Below are positions 7,202 to 14,309 of a stretch of DNA of 20,784 nucleotides, one piece after another. This DNA comes from Betaproteobacteria bacterium UBA6910. Its GTDB lineage: Bacteria; Pseudomonadota; Gammaproteobacteria; Burkholderiales; UBA6910. A program made the translations under genes and the position numbers. Numbering within the stretch: position 1 is the stretch's first letter; each line of letters opens with the position of its first letter. The DNA lies in assembly GCA_002451065.1 (NCBI GenBank), contig DKBC01000300.1:3573-24356 (forward strand), given 5' to 3'. Below the pieces are notes generated by a model. It was not told the origin of the DNA. It did not search any database and saw only the letters and a program-made list of their open reading frames with translations.

Positions 7202-8677
7202 ATGCTTTTCGCTACTCGCACCAGGAGAATCATTGCTGCTTTCGCGCTTGCAGGTATCGCCGCCGGTTCGGCGATGACCCTGCACGCCATGAACGATCCC
7301 GCGCCCGCGGCGGTGACGCCGGCGGCGGCCGCGCCGGCCATGGCGCTTCCCGACATCACGAGCATCGTCGAGAAAAACACGCCGGCCGTGGTGAACTTGT
7401 CCGTCACCGGGAAATCCGCCGACGGGCCCTCGCTGGCAATGCCCGGCCCGGATGAGGAGGGACCGTTTGGCGAATTCTTCAAGCGATTTCCCTTTCCCCG
7501 TCCGATGCCCTCCCCCGACGGGGCGCCCGCGCGGGGAATGGGCTCGGGTTTCATCATCTCCCCTGACGGCTACATCGTGACCAACCATCACGTGGTGGCG
7601 AATGCCGACAGGGTCACGGTAAGGCTCAATGACAAGCGCGAGTTCGAGGCCAAGCTGGTGGGCAGCGACAAGCAGACCGACCTGGCGCTGCTCAAGATCG
7701 AGGCCAGGGATCTGCCCACAGTGAAGCTCGGCAACTCGGACGCCCTGAAGGTCGGCCAGTGGGTGGTCGCCATCGGCGCGCCCTTCGGCCTCGAGCGCAC
7801 CGCGACCCAGGGCATCGTGAGCGCCCTGTCCCGCTCCCTCCCCGGTGACCAGTACGTGCCCTTCATCCAGACCGACGTGGCCGTGAACCCCGGCAATTCG
7901 GGGGGGCCGCTGTTCGACCTGGCCGGACAGGTGGTGGGCATCAATTCCCAGATTTACAGCCGTACCGGCGGCTATATGGGCCTCTCCTTCGCGATCCCCA
8001 TCAATACCGCCCTGAACATCGTCGAGCAATTGAAGAGCGACGGCAGGGTTGAGCGCGGCTGGCTGGGAGTGGTGATGCAATCCATGACGCAGGATCTGGC
8101 CCGCTCCCTTGGAGTGAAGGAACCGGTCGGCGCCCTGGTGTCCCAAGTGAACCAGGGCAGCCCGGCGGCGGAAGCCGGCATGAAGGCGGGCGACATCATC
8201 ATCGCCTACAACGGAAAGTCCATCACCGACAGCGGCGACCTCCCGCCCCTGGTGGGGACCACCAAGCCCGGCCAGACCGTGCCTTTGACCGTGGTGCGGG
8301 AAGGAAAGGAACAGACCATCAACGTCAAGCTTGGCAGCTTCCCGGACTCCGGCGAGATCCGGCTGGCGCAGGGAGACGACGGCGCCAACGGCGCAAGGCT
8401 CAATCTCTCGGTCTCCGACCTGACCACCGAGCAGCGCAGGCAACTGGCCGTCTCGGGCGGCGTGCTGGTAAACGACGTGGGCCCCGGCGCGGCACAAAGC
8501 GCGGGCGTGCGACCGGGGGACGTGATCGTGCAGGTCGACAACCAGGAGGTCAGGGACGTGGCACACCTGAGGAAACTCGTGACGCAGCTACCCGAAGGCA
8601 AGACGGTGCCGATCCTGGTGAAGCGGGGTGACGGGGCCCTGTTCCTCGCGCTCTCCGTCCCGCCGGCCCGCGGCTGA
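7202..8677 (+). CDS. htrA: Periplasmic HtrA/DegP-family (Do/MucD-like) serine protease
   Basis: This 491-aa protein should degrade or chaperone misfolded proteins in the periplasm. The N-terminus (RTRRIIAAFALAGIAAGSAM) is a signal peptide or anchor. The trypsin-like domain holds the triad: H130 in TNHHVV, D160 in TDLALLK and S233 in GNSGGP. A proline- and phenylalanine-rich loop (about 80-108, GPFGEFFKRFPFPRP) corresponds to the LA loop of DegP/MucD. PDZ1 covers about 270-355 (RGWLGVVMQ... AGMKAGDIIIAYNG) and PDZ2 about 395-485 (AGVRPGDVIVQVDN). Two PDZ domains are standard for DegP, DegQ and MucD. The start at 7202 has AAGGAG upstream; an in-frame ATG at 7142 lacks this and would spoil the signal peptide. 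It is followed by a strong terminator, then a two-component pair, a grouping that suggests envelope-stress control. Confidence 0.95.
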   Translation: MLFATRTRRIIAAFALAGIAAGSAMTLHAMNDPAPAAVTPAAAAPAMALPDITSIVEKNTPAVVNLSVTGKSADGPSLAMPGPDEEGPFGEFFKRFPFPRPMPSPDGAPARGMGSGFIISPDGYIVTNHHVVANADRVTVRLNDKREFEAKLVGSDKQTDLALLKIEARDLPTVKLGNSDALKVGQWVVAIGAPFGLERTATQGIVSALSRSLPGDQYVPFIQTDVAVNPGNSGGPLFDLAGQVVGINSQIYSRTGGYMGLSFAIPINTALNIVEQLKSDGRVERGWLGVVMQSMTQDLARSLGVKEPVGALVSQVNQGSPAAEAGMKAGDIIIAYNGKSITDSGDLPPLVGTTKPGQTVPLTVVREGKEQTINVKLGSFPDSGEIRLAQGDDGANGARLNLSVSDLTTEQRRQLAVSGGVLVNDVGPGAAQSAGVRPGDVIVQVDNQEVRDVAHLRKLVTQLPEGKTVPILVKRGDGALFLALSVPPARG

Positions 8678-8696
8678 CCTGCGGTCCTTTCATCGA

Positions 8697-8730
8697 AGCC
8701 GGAGGGCATGCCCTCCGGCTTTGTTTTGTT
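8697..8730 (+). terminator. Rho-independent terminator after the HtrA gene
   Basis: A perfect 24-bp palindrome (8697-8720, arm AGCCGGAGGGCA) is followed at once by the T-rich tract TTGTTTTGTT. The stem is strong and GC-rich, so this is a confident intrinsic terminator. It separates the HtrA gene from the two-component genes, which therefore need their own promoter or read-through. Confidence 0.92.
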
Positions 8731-8750
8731 AAGCTACCGGAAGCGATAAT
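8721..8750 (+). promoter_or_regulatory. Possible sigma-70 promoter for the two-component operon
   Basis: TTGTTT (8721-8726), an 18-nt spacer and GATAAT (8745-8750) form a weak -35/-10 pair; the -10 matches consensus at 5 of 6. It starts in the T tract of the preceding terminator and lies about 20 bp before the response regulator ATG. A single GTTAAG half-site (8728-8733) falls in the spacer. It fits the need for a promoter after the terminator, but the -35 is poor. Confidence 0.35.
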
Positions 8751-8770
8751 TCCGCGGACTTGCCGCCCTT

Positions 8771-9430
8771 ATGCGCCTGCTGCTGGTGGAGGACGATGCC
8801 ATGATCGGCGACGCCGTGCAGAAAGGTCTGCGGGCGGAGGGCTTCGCCGTCGACTGGGTGCGCGACGGCCGGGCGGCCGAGCTCGCCCTCGATACCGGCG
8901 TGTACGAAGTGCTGCTGCTGGACCTCGGCCTGCCGCGCAAGGATGGCCTTGCCGTCCTGCGGGATTTGCGTCGAAAGGGAAACGCGGTTCCGACGCTGGT
9001 TCTCACCGCCCGGGACGCGGTGGACGATCGGGTCACGGGCTTGGACAGCGGCGCCGACGATTATCTGGTTAAGCCTTTCGAGCTCAAGGAACTGGCGGCG
9101 CGGGTGCGCGCGCTGCTGCGCCGGCGGAGCGGAAGAACCGCGCCGGAACTCGAGCACGGTGTGCTGCGCCTGGATCCCGTTTCCCACACGGTCACCTGGC
9201 GCGGGGCTGCGGTGGCGGTCTCGCCGAGGGAATTCGCGCTGCTGGCCGCGCTCCTGGAAACGCCCGGCGCTGTCCTCTCCCGGGAGCAGCTGGAGGAACG
9301 GCTTTACGGCTGGGAAGAACTGGAAAGCAACGCCGTCGAGGTGCATATCCACAACCTGCGGCGCAAGCTCGGCGCCGGCGCCATCCGCAACGTGCGCGGC
9401 GTGGGCTGGAAGATAGGGGATTGCGCATGA
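8771..9430 (+). CDS. OmpR-family response regulator (QseB/PmrA-like)
   Basis: This is a 219-aa DNA-binding response regulator. The receiver domain (1-115) has the acidic pair ED (7-8 region), phospho-acceptor D51 in LLLDLGLP, a Thr in LVLTARD and the conserved Lys in DDYLVKPFE. A winged-helix effector domain follows from about residue 125 and includes the SPREFALLAALLE and AVEVHIHNLRRKLG segments typical of OmpR/PhoB proteins. Overall style is closest to the QseB/PmrA/TctD branch. Its stop overlaps the start of the kinase gene by 4 bp, so the two are translationally coupled. No good ribosome binding site is seen before this ATG. The direct repeat upstream of the HtrA gene (7098-7117) is a probable target. 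The exact signal and regulon cannot be named. Confidence 0.93.
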   Translation: MRLLLVEDDAMIGDAVQKGLRAEGFAVDWVRDGRAAELALDTGVYEVLLLDLGLPRKDGLAVLRDLRRKGNAVPTLVLTARDAVDDRVTGLDSGADDYLVKPFELKELAARVRALLRRRSGRTAPELEHGVLRLDPVSHTVTWRGAAVAVSPREFALLAALLETPGAVLSREQLEERLYGWEELESNAVEVHIHNLRRKLGAGAIRNVRGVGWKIGDCA

Positions 9431-10746
9431 ACTCGGTGCGCGGGCGGCTTCTCGCCTGGCTCATGGTGGGACTATGCCTGGCCCTGCTGCCCACCGGGGT
9501 CGCGGCGTATCTCAAAGCCCGGGAGGAGGTGAACCTGCTGCTGGACTACCAGCTCAAGGAAACCGCCCTCTCCCTCAGGCGCCAGAGCCTGCTCGCCGCG
9601 GCCATGGCACGGGAGTTCGACAGCCGGGGAGAGGAGGGGGACGTGGTGGTGCAAATCTGGGACCAGGTTGCGGGTCTCATGTACGTTTCCCGGGCGGACC
9701 GGGAGCTGCCGCTGATTCCCCTCGAGGGATTTCACGATGTTTCCTGGCAGGGCAGGGAGTGGCGGGCCTATGTGCTCCGGGCAGGTTCCCGCACCATCCA
9801 GGTGGCCCAGCCTCTGGGACTTCGATCCCGGCTCAGCGCGGACATCGCGTTCCGCAACATGGTGCCCTACCTGGCTCTGGTTCCCTTTGCCGGCGCCATC
9901 GTCTGGTTCGGGGTCGGATTTGGCCTGCGCCCCCTGCGCCGGGTCACGGAGGCCGTGGGACGGCGCCGGCCGGACGCCCTGAATCCGTTGCCATCCTCGG
10001 GGCTGCCGGAGGAAATCCGGCCCTTGGCAGAATCGCTGAACGAACTCCTGGTGCGGCTCGATCACGCGTTTTCGGCCCAGCGCCAGTTCGTGGCGGACGC
10101 CGCCCATGAGTTGCGTACTCCCCTCACCGCCCTGCAGCTCCAGCTGCAGAACCTGGAAAGCACCGACGAGGCCCAGCGCGCGGCGGCCATCCGGGAACTC
10201 CGGGCCGGGCTCAAACGTGCTGCCCGCCTGGTGGAGCAACTACTCGCCATGGCCCGGCTCGAACCTGACGCGCCCGTCCCGTCGGAGACCGTGGATCTGG
10301 AGGCGCTGGCGAAAGGCGTCGTCGCCGAAATGTCGGTTCATGCCGAGGCCAGGAACATCGATCTTGGGATTCTGGAGAGCACTCCGGTCGCGGTTACGGG
10401 AAACCGCGACAACCTGCGCCTTCTGCTGCGCAACCTGGTGGACAACGCGGTGCGCTACACCCCCGAGGGCGGAAGGGTCGACGTCCTTGTCAATTCTTCC
10501 GGGCCGGACGCGCTGCTGGAGGTGGCGGACACCGGGCCCGGCATATCCACCGAAGAGCGGGGGCGCGTCTTTGACCGCTTCTTCCGCGGTGCCGGCGTGG
10601 AGCAGCCGGGCTCCGGCCTGGGCCTCGCCATCGTGAAGCGCGTCGCCGAGCGCCACGGGGGGAGCGTCACCCTGGCAGACGGCGAGGGCGGCCGGGGCCT
10701 TCGCGTGACGGTCCGATTGCGGGGCTTCCGTTCCGCGCCCGGTTAA
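9427..10746 (+). CDS. Two-component sensor histidine kinase (QseC-like)
   Basis: This is a 439-aa inner-membrane kinase paired with the preceding regulator. TM1 is at about 8-28 (LLAWLMVGLCLALLPTGVAA). A short periplasmic sensor segment (about 30-144) follows, and TM2 is at about 146-166. A brief linker leads to the dimerisation and phosphotransfer domain with FVADAAHELRTPL (H227). The ATPase domain has N-box LRNLVDNAVRYTP, G1 DTGPGIS and G2 GSGLGLAIVKR. The N-terminal 2CSK-type sensor layout and H-box resemble QseC and TctE. ATG 9427 overlaps the regulator stop (ATGA); a TTG two codons earlier is possible but less likely. The stop codon overlaps that of the converging minus-strand gene. Confidence 0.93.
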   Translation: MNSVRGRLLAWLMVGLCLALLPTGVAAYLKAREEVNLLLDYQLKETALSLRRQSLLAAAMAREFDSRGEEGDVVVQIWDQVAGLMYVSRADRELPLIPLEGFHDVSWQGREWRAYVLRAGSRTIQVAQPLGLRSRLSADIAFRNMVPYLALVPFAGAIVWFGVGFGLRPLRRVTEAVGRRRPDALNPLPSSGLPEEIRPLAESLNELLVRLDHAFSAQRQFVADAAHELRTPLTALQLQLQNLESTDEAQRAAAIRELRAGLKRAARLVEQLLAMARLEPDAPVPSETVDLEALAKGVVAEMSVHAEARNIDLGILESTPVAVTGNRDNLRLLLRNLVDNAVRYTPEGGRVDVLVNSSGPDALLEVADTGPGISTEERGRVFDRFFRGAGVEQPGSGLGLAIVKRVAERHGGSVTLADGEGGRGLRVTVRLRGFRSAPG

Positions 10747-11012
10747 CTCACCACCATCGCGCCCCGGATTACGCCCTTGATCGAAATCGGCGTGCGCGCC
10801 GCGGCGGGCGGGACCATTACCTGGATGGACTTGATGTTCACCACCGGGAACAGCATCAGGATTCCGTCCGCTTCGACCATCACGTACTGGTTCTTGAGAA
10901 TCTCCTCCAGCATGATCTGCCGGGCGGCCTCGTTCTTGGCCTGCTCCGGAAAATCGAAAGAAATGTTGGTTCCATCCATGAAATGCAGCGTGAGGGATCG
11001 GTCCTTGGCCAT
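10743..11012 (-). CDS. Conserved hypothetical protein (89 aa)
   Basis: This is a small soluble protein with no signal peptide or membrane helix. It starts MAKDRSLTLHFMDGTNISFDFPEQ and contains a central helical part (AKNEAARQIMLEEILKNQ) and a strand-rich second half (YVMVEADGILMLFPVVNIKSIQVMVPP). The start is set by a strong AGGAGGAA sequence 6-8 nt upstream; the longer open frame to 11123 includes non-coding leader. Its stop overlaps the kinase stop tail to tail. The alternating hydrophobic pattern suggests a small beta-rich fold, but I do not recognise a family with a known function. I have an impression of similar proteins in Betaproteobacteria, which would need a database search to confirm. 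Confidence 0.75.
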   Translation of the reverse strand: MAKDRSLTLHFMDGTNISFDFPEQAKNEAARQIMLEEILKNQYVMVEADGILMLFPVVNIKSIQVMVPPAAARTPISIKGVIRGAMVVS

Positions 11013-11155
11013 GCCCTTCCTCCTGTCAGGAATTCCCGGCAGGATGTTAGCACAGCGCCCCAACGGGCTTCGTCCCGTGCAAGTTGGACCGTCTGGCTTA
11101 TTCCGGTAAGCTTCGCCCGACATACAGCCCCTCAGCCTTGGAGAAGGAAGCTCCC

Positions 11156-11629
11156 ATGCGCGTGATCAGAATTGGTTTCGGTCTGCTTTGGGTCCTGGCC
11201 TCCGCCGGGCCCGCATCAGCAGACCAAGCCCAGACTTACGTGGACTACCAGCGCCAGGTGCTTCGCGGCGAGAGGGAAGTGAGCGTCAGAGCGAACGTTC
11301 CGCTCTCTCCCGAGGAGAGCAAGGCGTTCTGGGCCCTTTACCAGGAATACCACGACGCCAGGCAACAACTCGGCGATCGCAGCTACCGCATCATCCGCGA
11401 GTACGCGGACGCCTATAACAGTAACCGCGTGACGGACGAGCAAGCGCAGAAATGGGTGAAGGAGGCGCTGGACATCCGCGCTGAGGAAGAGAAACTCCTG
11501 CGCCAGCACATGGATCGGGTGGCAAAAGTCCTGCCGGGCAAGAAATTCGCCCGCTATTACCAGATCGAAACCAAGCTGGACAGCCTGGTCCGGGCGAAAC
11601 TCGCGTCCGAAATCCCGCTCGTCGAGTAG
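11156..11629 (+). CDS. Small periplasmic helical protein, Spy/CpxP-like in outline
   Basis: The 157-aa product begins with a clear signal peptide (MRVIRIGFGLLWVLASAGPASA, cleavage after residue 22). The mature part is nearly all alpha-helical and charged. It carries the motif LSPEESKAFWALYQEYHDARQQLGDR, then YADAYNSNRVTDEQAQKWVKEALDIRAEEEKLL and VLPGKKFARYYQIETKLDSLVRAKL. The 'plus-x-FWxLYxEY...LxDR...Y...' pattern occurs in periplasmic proteins loosely related to the LTxxQ/Spy chaperones. GAGAAGGAAG lies upstream of the ATG. It lies just before the MscS-like gene (70-bp gap), possibly in one transcript. The chaperone role is only suggested by shape; it has no exact LTxxQ motif. Confidence 0.8.
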   Translation: MRVIRIGFGLLWVLASAGPASADQAQTYVDYQRQVLRGEREVSVRANVPLSPEESKAFWALYQEYHDARQQLGDRSYRIIREYADAYNSNRVTDEQAQKWVKEALDIRAEEEKLLRQHMDRVAKVLPGKKFARYYQIETKLDSLVRAKLASEIPLVE

Positions 11630-11699
11630 GCCTCCCAAGCGCGCTCCATCACGGCGCCGCGTCCGGAGCAGGCCCAACTCATCGAATCCGGGGCAACTC

Positions 11700-14279
11700 A
11701 TGATTTCCCCCCTCAACTCAGACGTCAGGCCGCTCGGCACGCTCCGGGGGCTCTGCCTCGCGATAGTCCTGCTTGCAGGGCACCCGGCGAGCGCCCAGAT
11801 GCCGATAACGCTGCCGGGAAGCGGAAGCGGCGAAGCGGCGACACCGGCGGCCGCCGGGCAACCCAAGTCCCCGAACAACATGGACGACCTGCGCACAAAG
11901 CTCGCAGCGGTCCAAGCCGAACTCTCCAAGCTCGACGCTCCCGGGGGCCTGTCGTCGGGAGCCCCGGCGGGGACACCCGACCAGGAGCTTAACGAACGCC
12001 GCCTGCTGATGCAGCTGCTCGCCTTTGCATATCAGCAGCACATCAACGCCCTCAATGTGCAGGACGCTCAGGAAAAGCGCCGGGAAGAGAACGCAGCCCG
12101 TATCCGGGACTGGAAGGGCTTCGCCGAGAAGCCGCCCTACTCCGTTCTTCTCGTGGACAAGCTGCGCCACGAACTGCAGAGCGCGGCTCTTGCCGAGAAA
12201 AGCGAGGACGCCCGCCTGCGAATCCTCGAAGCCCGTCTCCAAACCGTAAGGCTGCACCTGGAAATGGCCCAGGAGCAGGCTCGCCGGGCCCAGGAACAGC
12301 TCGAGGCAGCACGGGCCGGGCTCGCCGCCGCAGTTGCCGTCTGGAAGCGGGACCTGGCTGAGCTCAGGGCGCGGGTGGCCGCGACAACCCTGGCGAGCCT
12401 GCAGGCTGCCCAGGAGGCCGCGCAAAGCGAACGATCCGCGACCCGTCTGGAGCTCGATTTCGTCCGCCAGCAGATCAAGGACGCCGAGAAGGATGTCCGA
12501 TTCAGCGCCGAGGACCTGGACACGCTCAAATCGCGCATCCACGAGCGGCGAAAGCTGCTGCTCAAGGAACTGGAGAGCGCCACGGCCGAGCGGGAAAAAA
12601 TCCTGGAGAAGGTGGCGGAAAACGACCGGCGCTTGTCCGATACCCGCGAGCGTCTCGCCAAACAAACCGCCGAGCGGGAGTCTGCGCGCAAGGCGCTTGC
12701 AAAAGCTGCCGAAGAAGCCGGCCAAAGTCCGGAGCAGGACAAAGGCCTGCTCCAAAAGCTGAACCCCTTCGAAGGTCGTTCCCAGAAGCGGACTGAGGAG
12801 GAGAAGAAGCGCCTCGAGACCCGGGTGGCGGAACTCGAGCGCGAACTGGCCGCTGGGCAGTCCGCGCTCGCGGCTCTGGAGCGGGAAAGCGCCATTCTCG
12901 CCGTGCGCAGCCGTAACGCGGCGATCAACGTGGATATTATTGGCAACCTGCTGGTCGGCCTCGAAATCCGGTCGTCGTTCTGGGAGCTGCGTTTTTCGGC
13001 GGCGGGCGGCGCGGCAAACTCAGTGGACCGGCGCAAAATGTATCAAGGCAGCCGCGAGCTGCTGGCAAGGCTGGACCCTCTCGCCGAATACCTGCGTACG
13101 CAGTTGGAGTTGGCTCTCAGCCGAATTGCGGAACAGCAGAACATCCTGCGCGATGCCACCAATCCCGCCGAGGCCGAACAGAGCCGGGCCATGCTGGAGG
13201 CCCTCGCCGACCGGGAGCGCGCCTACCTGCGCGCGATGACTGAATCCGAGGACCTGCGCCAGTTGCTGCGGCGCTGGGTTGAGGAATTCGAAGCCCACAC
13301 CAGGGAGCGAAGCGCAGGCGAAAAGGCCCAGGATTGGCTGGACCAGATCCGGGCGCTAGGCAAGTCGACCTGGGAGTTCGAGCTGTTCGCGGTCGAGGAC
13401 ACCATCGAGGTGGACGGCCGGAAGGTCACCGGCAGCCGGGGAATCACGGTGGCCAAGGTGACCAGTGCGATTCTCGTCCTGGTCCTGGGCTACGCCCTTG
13501 CCGCGCTGTCGACGCGCCTGATGATGCGTATCGCCGTGCGGCGCTTGAACGTGGATGCCAATCAGGCGCGAATCGCACGGAAGTGGATTCTCGCCGTCGC
13601 CATCTTCATCCTGCTGCTGATCAGCCTGGAGGTGGTCAAGATCCCCCTCACCGTGTTCGCCTTCCTCGGGGGCGCGATCGCCATCGGCGCCGGCTTCGGG
13701 ATGCAGACCCTGCTCAAGAATTTGATCAGCGGGATGATGCTGCTGGCAGAGCGGCCGTTCCGGCCGGGGGACATCGTCGAGGTGGGCGACATCCGCGGCG
13801 AGGTCACCGACATCAACGTCCGCTCCTGCACCATACGCAACATCAACGGCATCGAGACCCTGGTGCCCAACAGCACCTTCATCGAGCAGAATGTCACCAA
13901 CTGGACCCTCACCAACCGCCGCGTGCGCTACCCGATCAAGGTCGGGGTCGCCTACGGCTCTCCCGCGAGGCAGGTCGCCGACCTCCTGAGCGAGGTGGCT
14001 GACCGCCACGGCCTGGTGCTCAAGGACCCGCCGCCGGAAATCCTGTTGGAGGAGTTCGGCAATGACGCGCTAATCTTTGGATTGTATGTATGGCTGGAGC
14101 TGGGGCCCAAGATCGTGTCCCGCGTGGTGCTGAGCGATCTGCGCTTCATGATCGAGAAAAGCTTCTCCGAGCACGGCATCGTAATCGCCTTCCCCCAGCG
14201 GGACGTGCACCTGGACGCCACCGCTCCCCTGCAGGTTCAGGTCGTGGGTCCACCGGGCGAGAGGACCGCTCCCGCCTGA
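11700..14279 (+). CDS. Large MscS-family mechanosensitive channel with long periplasmic coiled coil (MscK-like)
   Basis: This 859-aa protein has a signal peptide (to about residue 32, ending in PASAQ). A long periplasmic part rich in Glu, Arg, Ala and Leu heptads (about 55-450) should form coiled coils. A hydrophobic helix lies near 582-603 (TSAILVLVLGYALAAL) and another at about 628-648. The pore helix is at about 651-675 (VFAFLGGAIAIGAGFGMQTLLKNLISG). The MscS beta domain follows (LAERPFRPGDIVEVGDIRGEVTDINVRSCTIRN, LVPNSTFIEQNVTNWT) and the C-terminal cage domain ends near FPQRDVHL. MscS channels open under membrane tension to release solutes on osmotic downshock. It is longer than MscS (286 aa in E. 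coli) and shorter than MscK/MscM (over 1,100), with fewer membrane helices than those. It converges on the patatin-like gene. Confidence 0.92.
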   Translation: MISPLNSDVRPLGTLRGLCLAIVLLAGHPASAQMPITLPGSGSGEAATPAAAGQPKSPNNMDDLRTKLAAVQAELSKLDAPGGLSSGAPAGTPDQELNERRLLMQLLAFAYQQHINALNVQDAQEKRREENAARIRDWKGFAEKPPYSVLLVDKLRHELQSAALAEKSEDARLRILEARLQTVRLHLEMAQEQARRAQEQLEAARAGLAAAVAVWKRDLAELRARVAATTLASLQAAQEAAQSERSATRLELDFVRQQIKDAEKDVRFSAEDLDTLKSRIHERRKLLLKELESATAEREKILEKVAENDRRLSDTRERLAKQTAERESARKALAKAAEEAGQSPEQDKGLLQKLNPFEGRSQKRTEEEKKRLETRVAELERELAAGQSALAALERESAILAVRSRNAAINVDIIGNLLVGLEIRSSFWELRFSAAGGAANSVDRRKMYQGSRELLARLDPLAEYLRTQLELALSRIAEQQNILRDATNPAEAEQSRAMLEALADRERAYLRAMTESEDLRQLLRRWVEEFEAHTRERSAGEKAQDWLDQIRALGKSTWEFELFAVEDTIEVDGRKVTGSRGITVAKVTSAILVLVLGYALAALSTRLMMRIAVRRLNVDANQARIARKWILAVAIFILLLISLEVVKIPLTVFAFLGGAIAIGAGFGMQTLLKNLISGMMLLAERPFRPGDIVEVGDIRGEVTDINVRSCTIRNINGIETLVPNSTFIEQNVTNWTLTNRRVRYPIKVGVAYGSPARQVADLLSEVADRHGLVLKDPPPEILLEEFGNDALIFGLYVWLELGPKIVSRVVLSDLRFMIEKSFSEHGIVIAFPQRDVHLDATAPLQVQVVGPPGERTAPA

Positions 14280-14309
14280 CCCCCGCCTGCGGCCGGGCAA
14301 ACCATCCTC

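Noticed and set aside
12137..13036. 299-aa Ser/Arg-rich open frame on the minus strand
   Set aside because: Antisense of the MscS coiled-coil region; its composition is simply the complement of Glu/Ala/Leu heptads.
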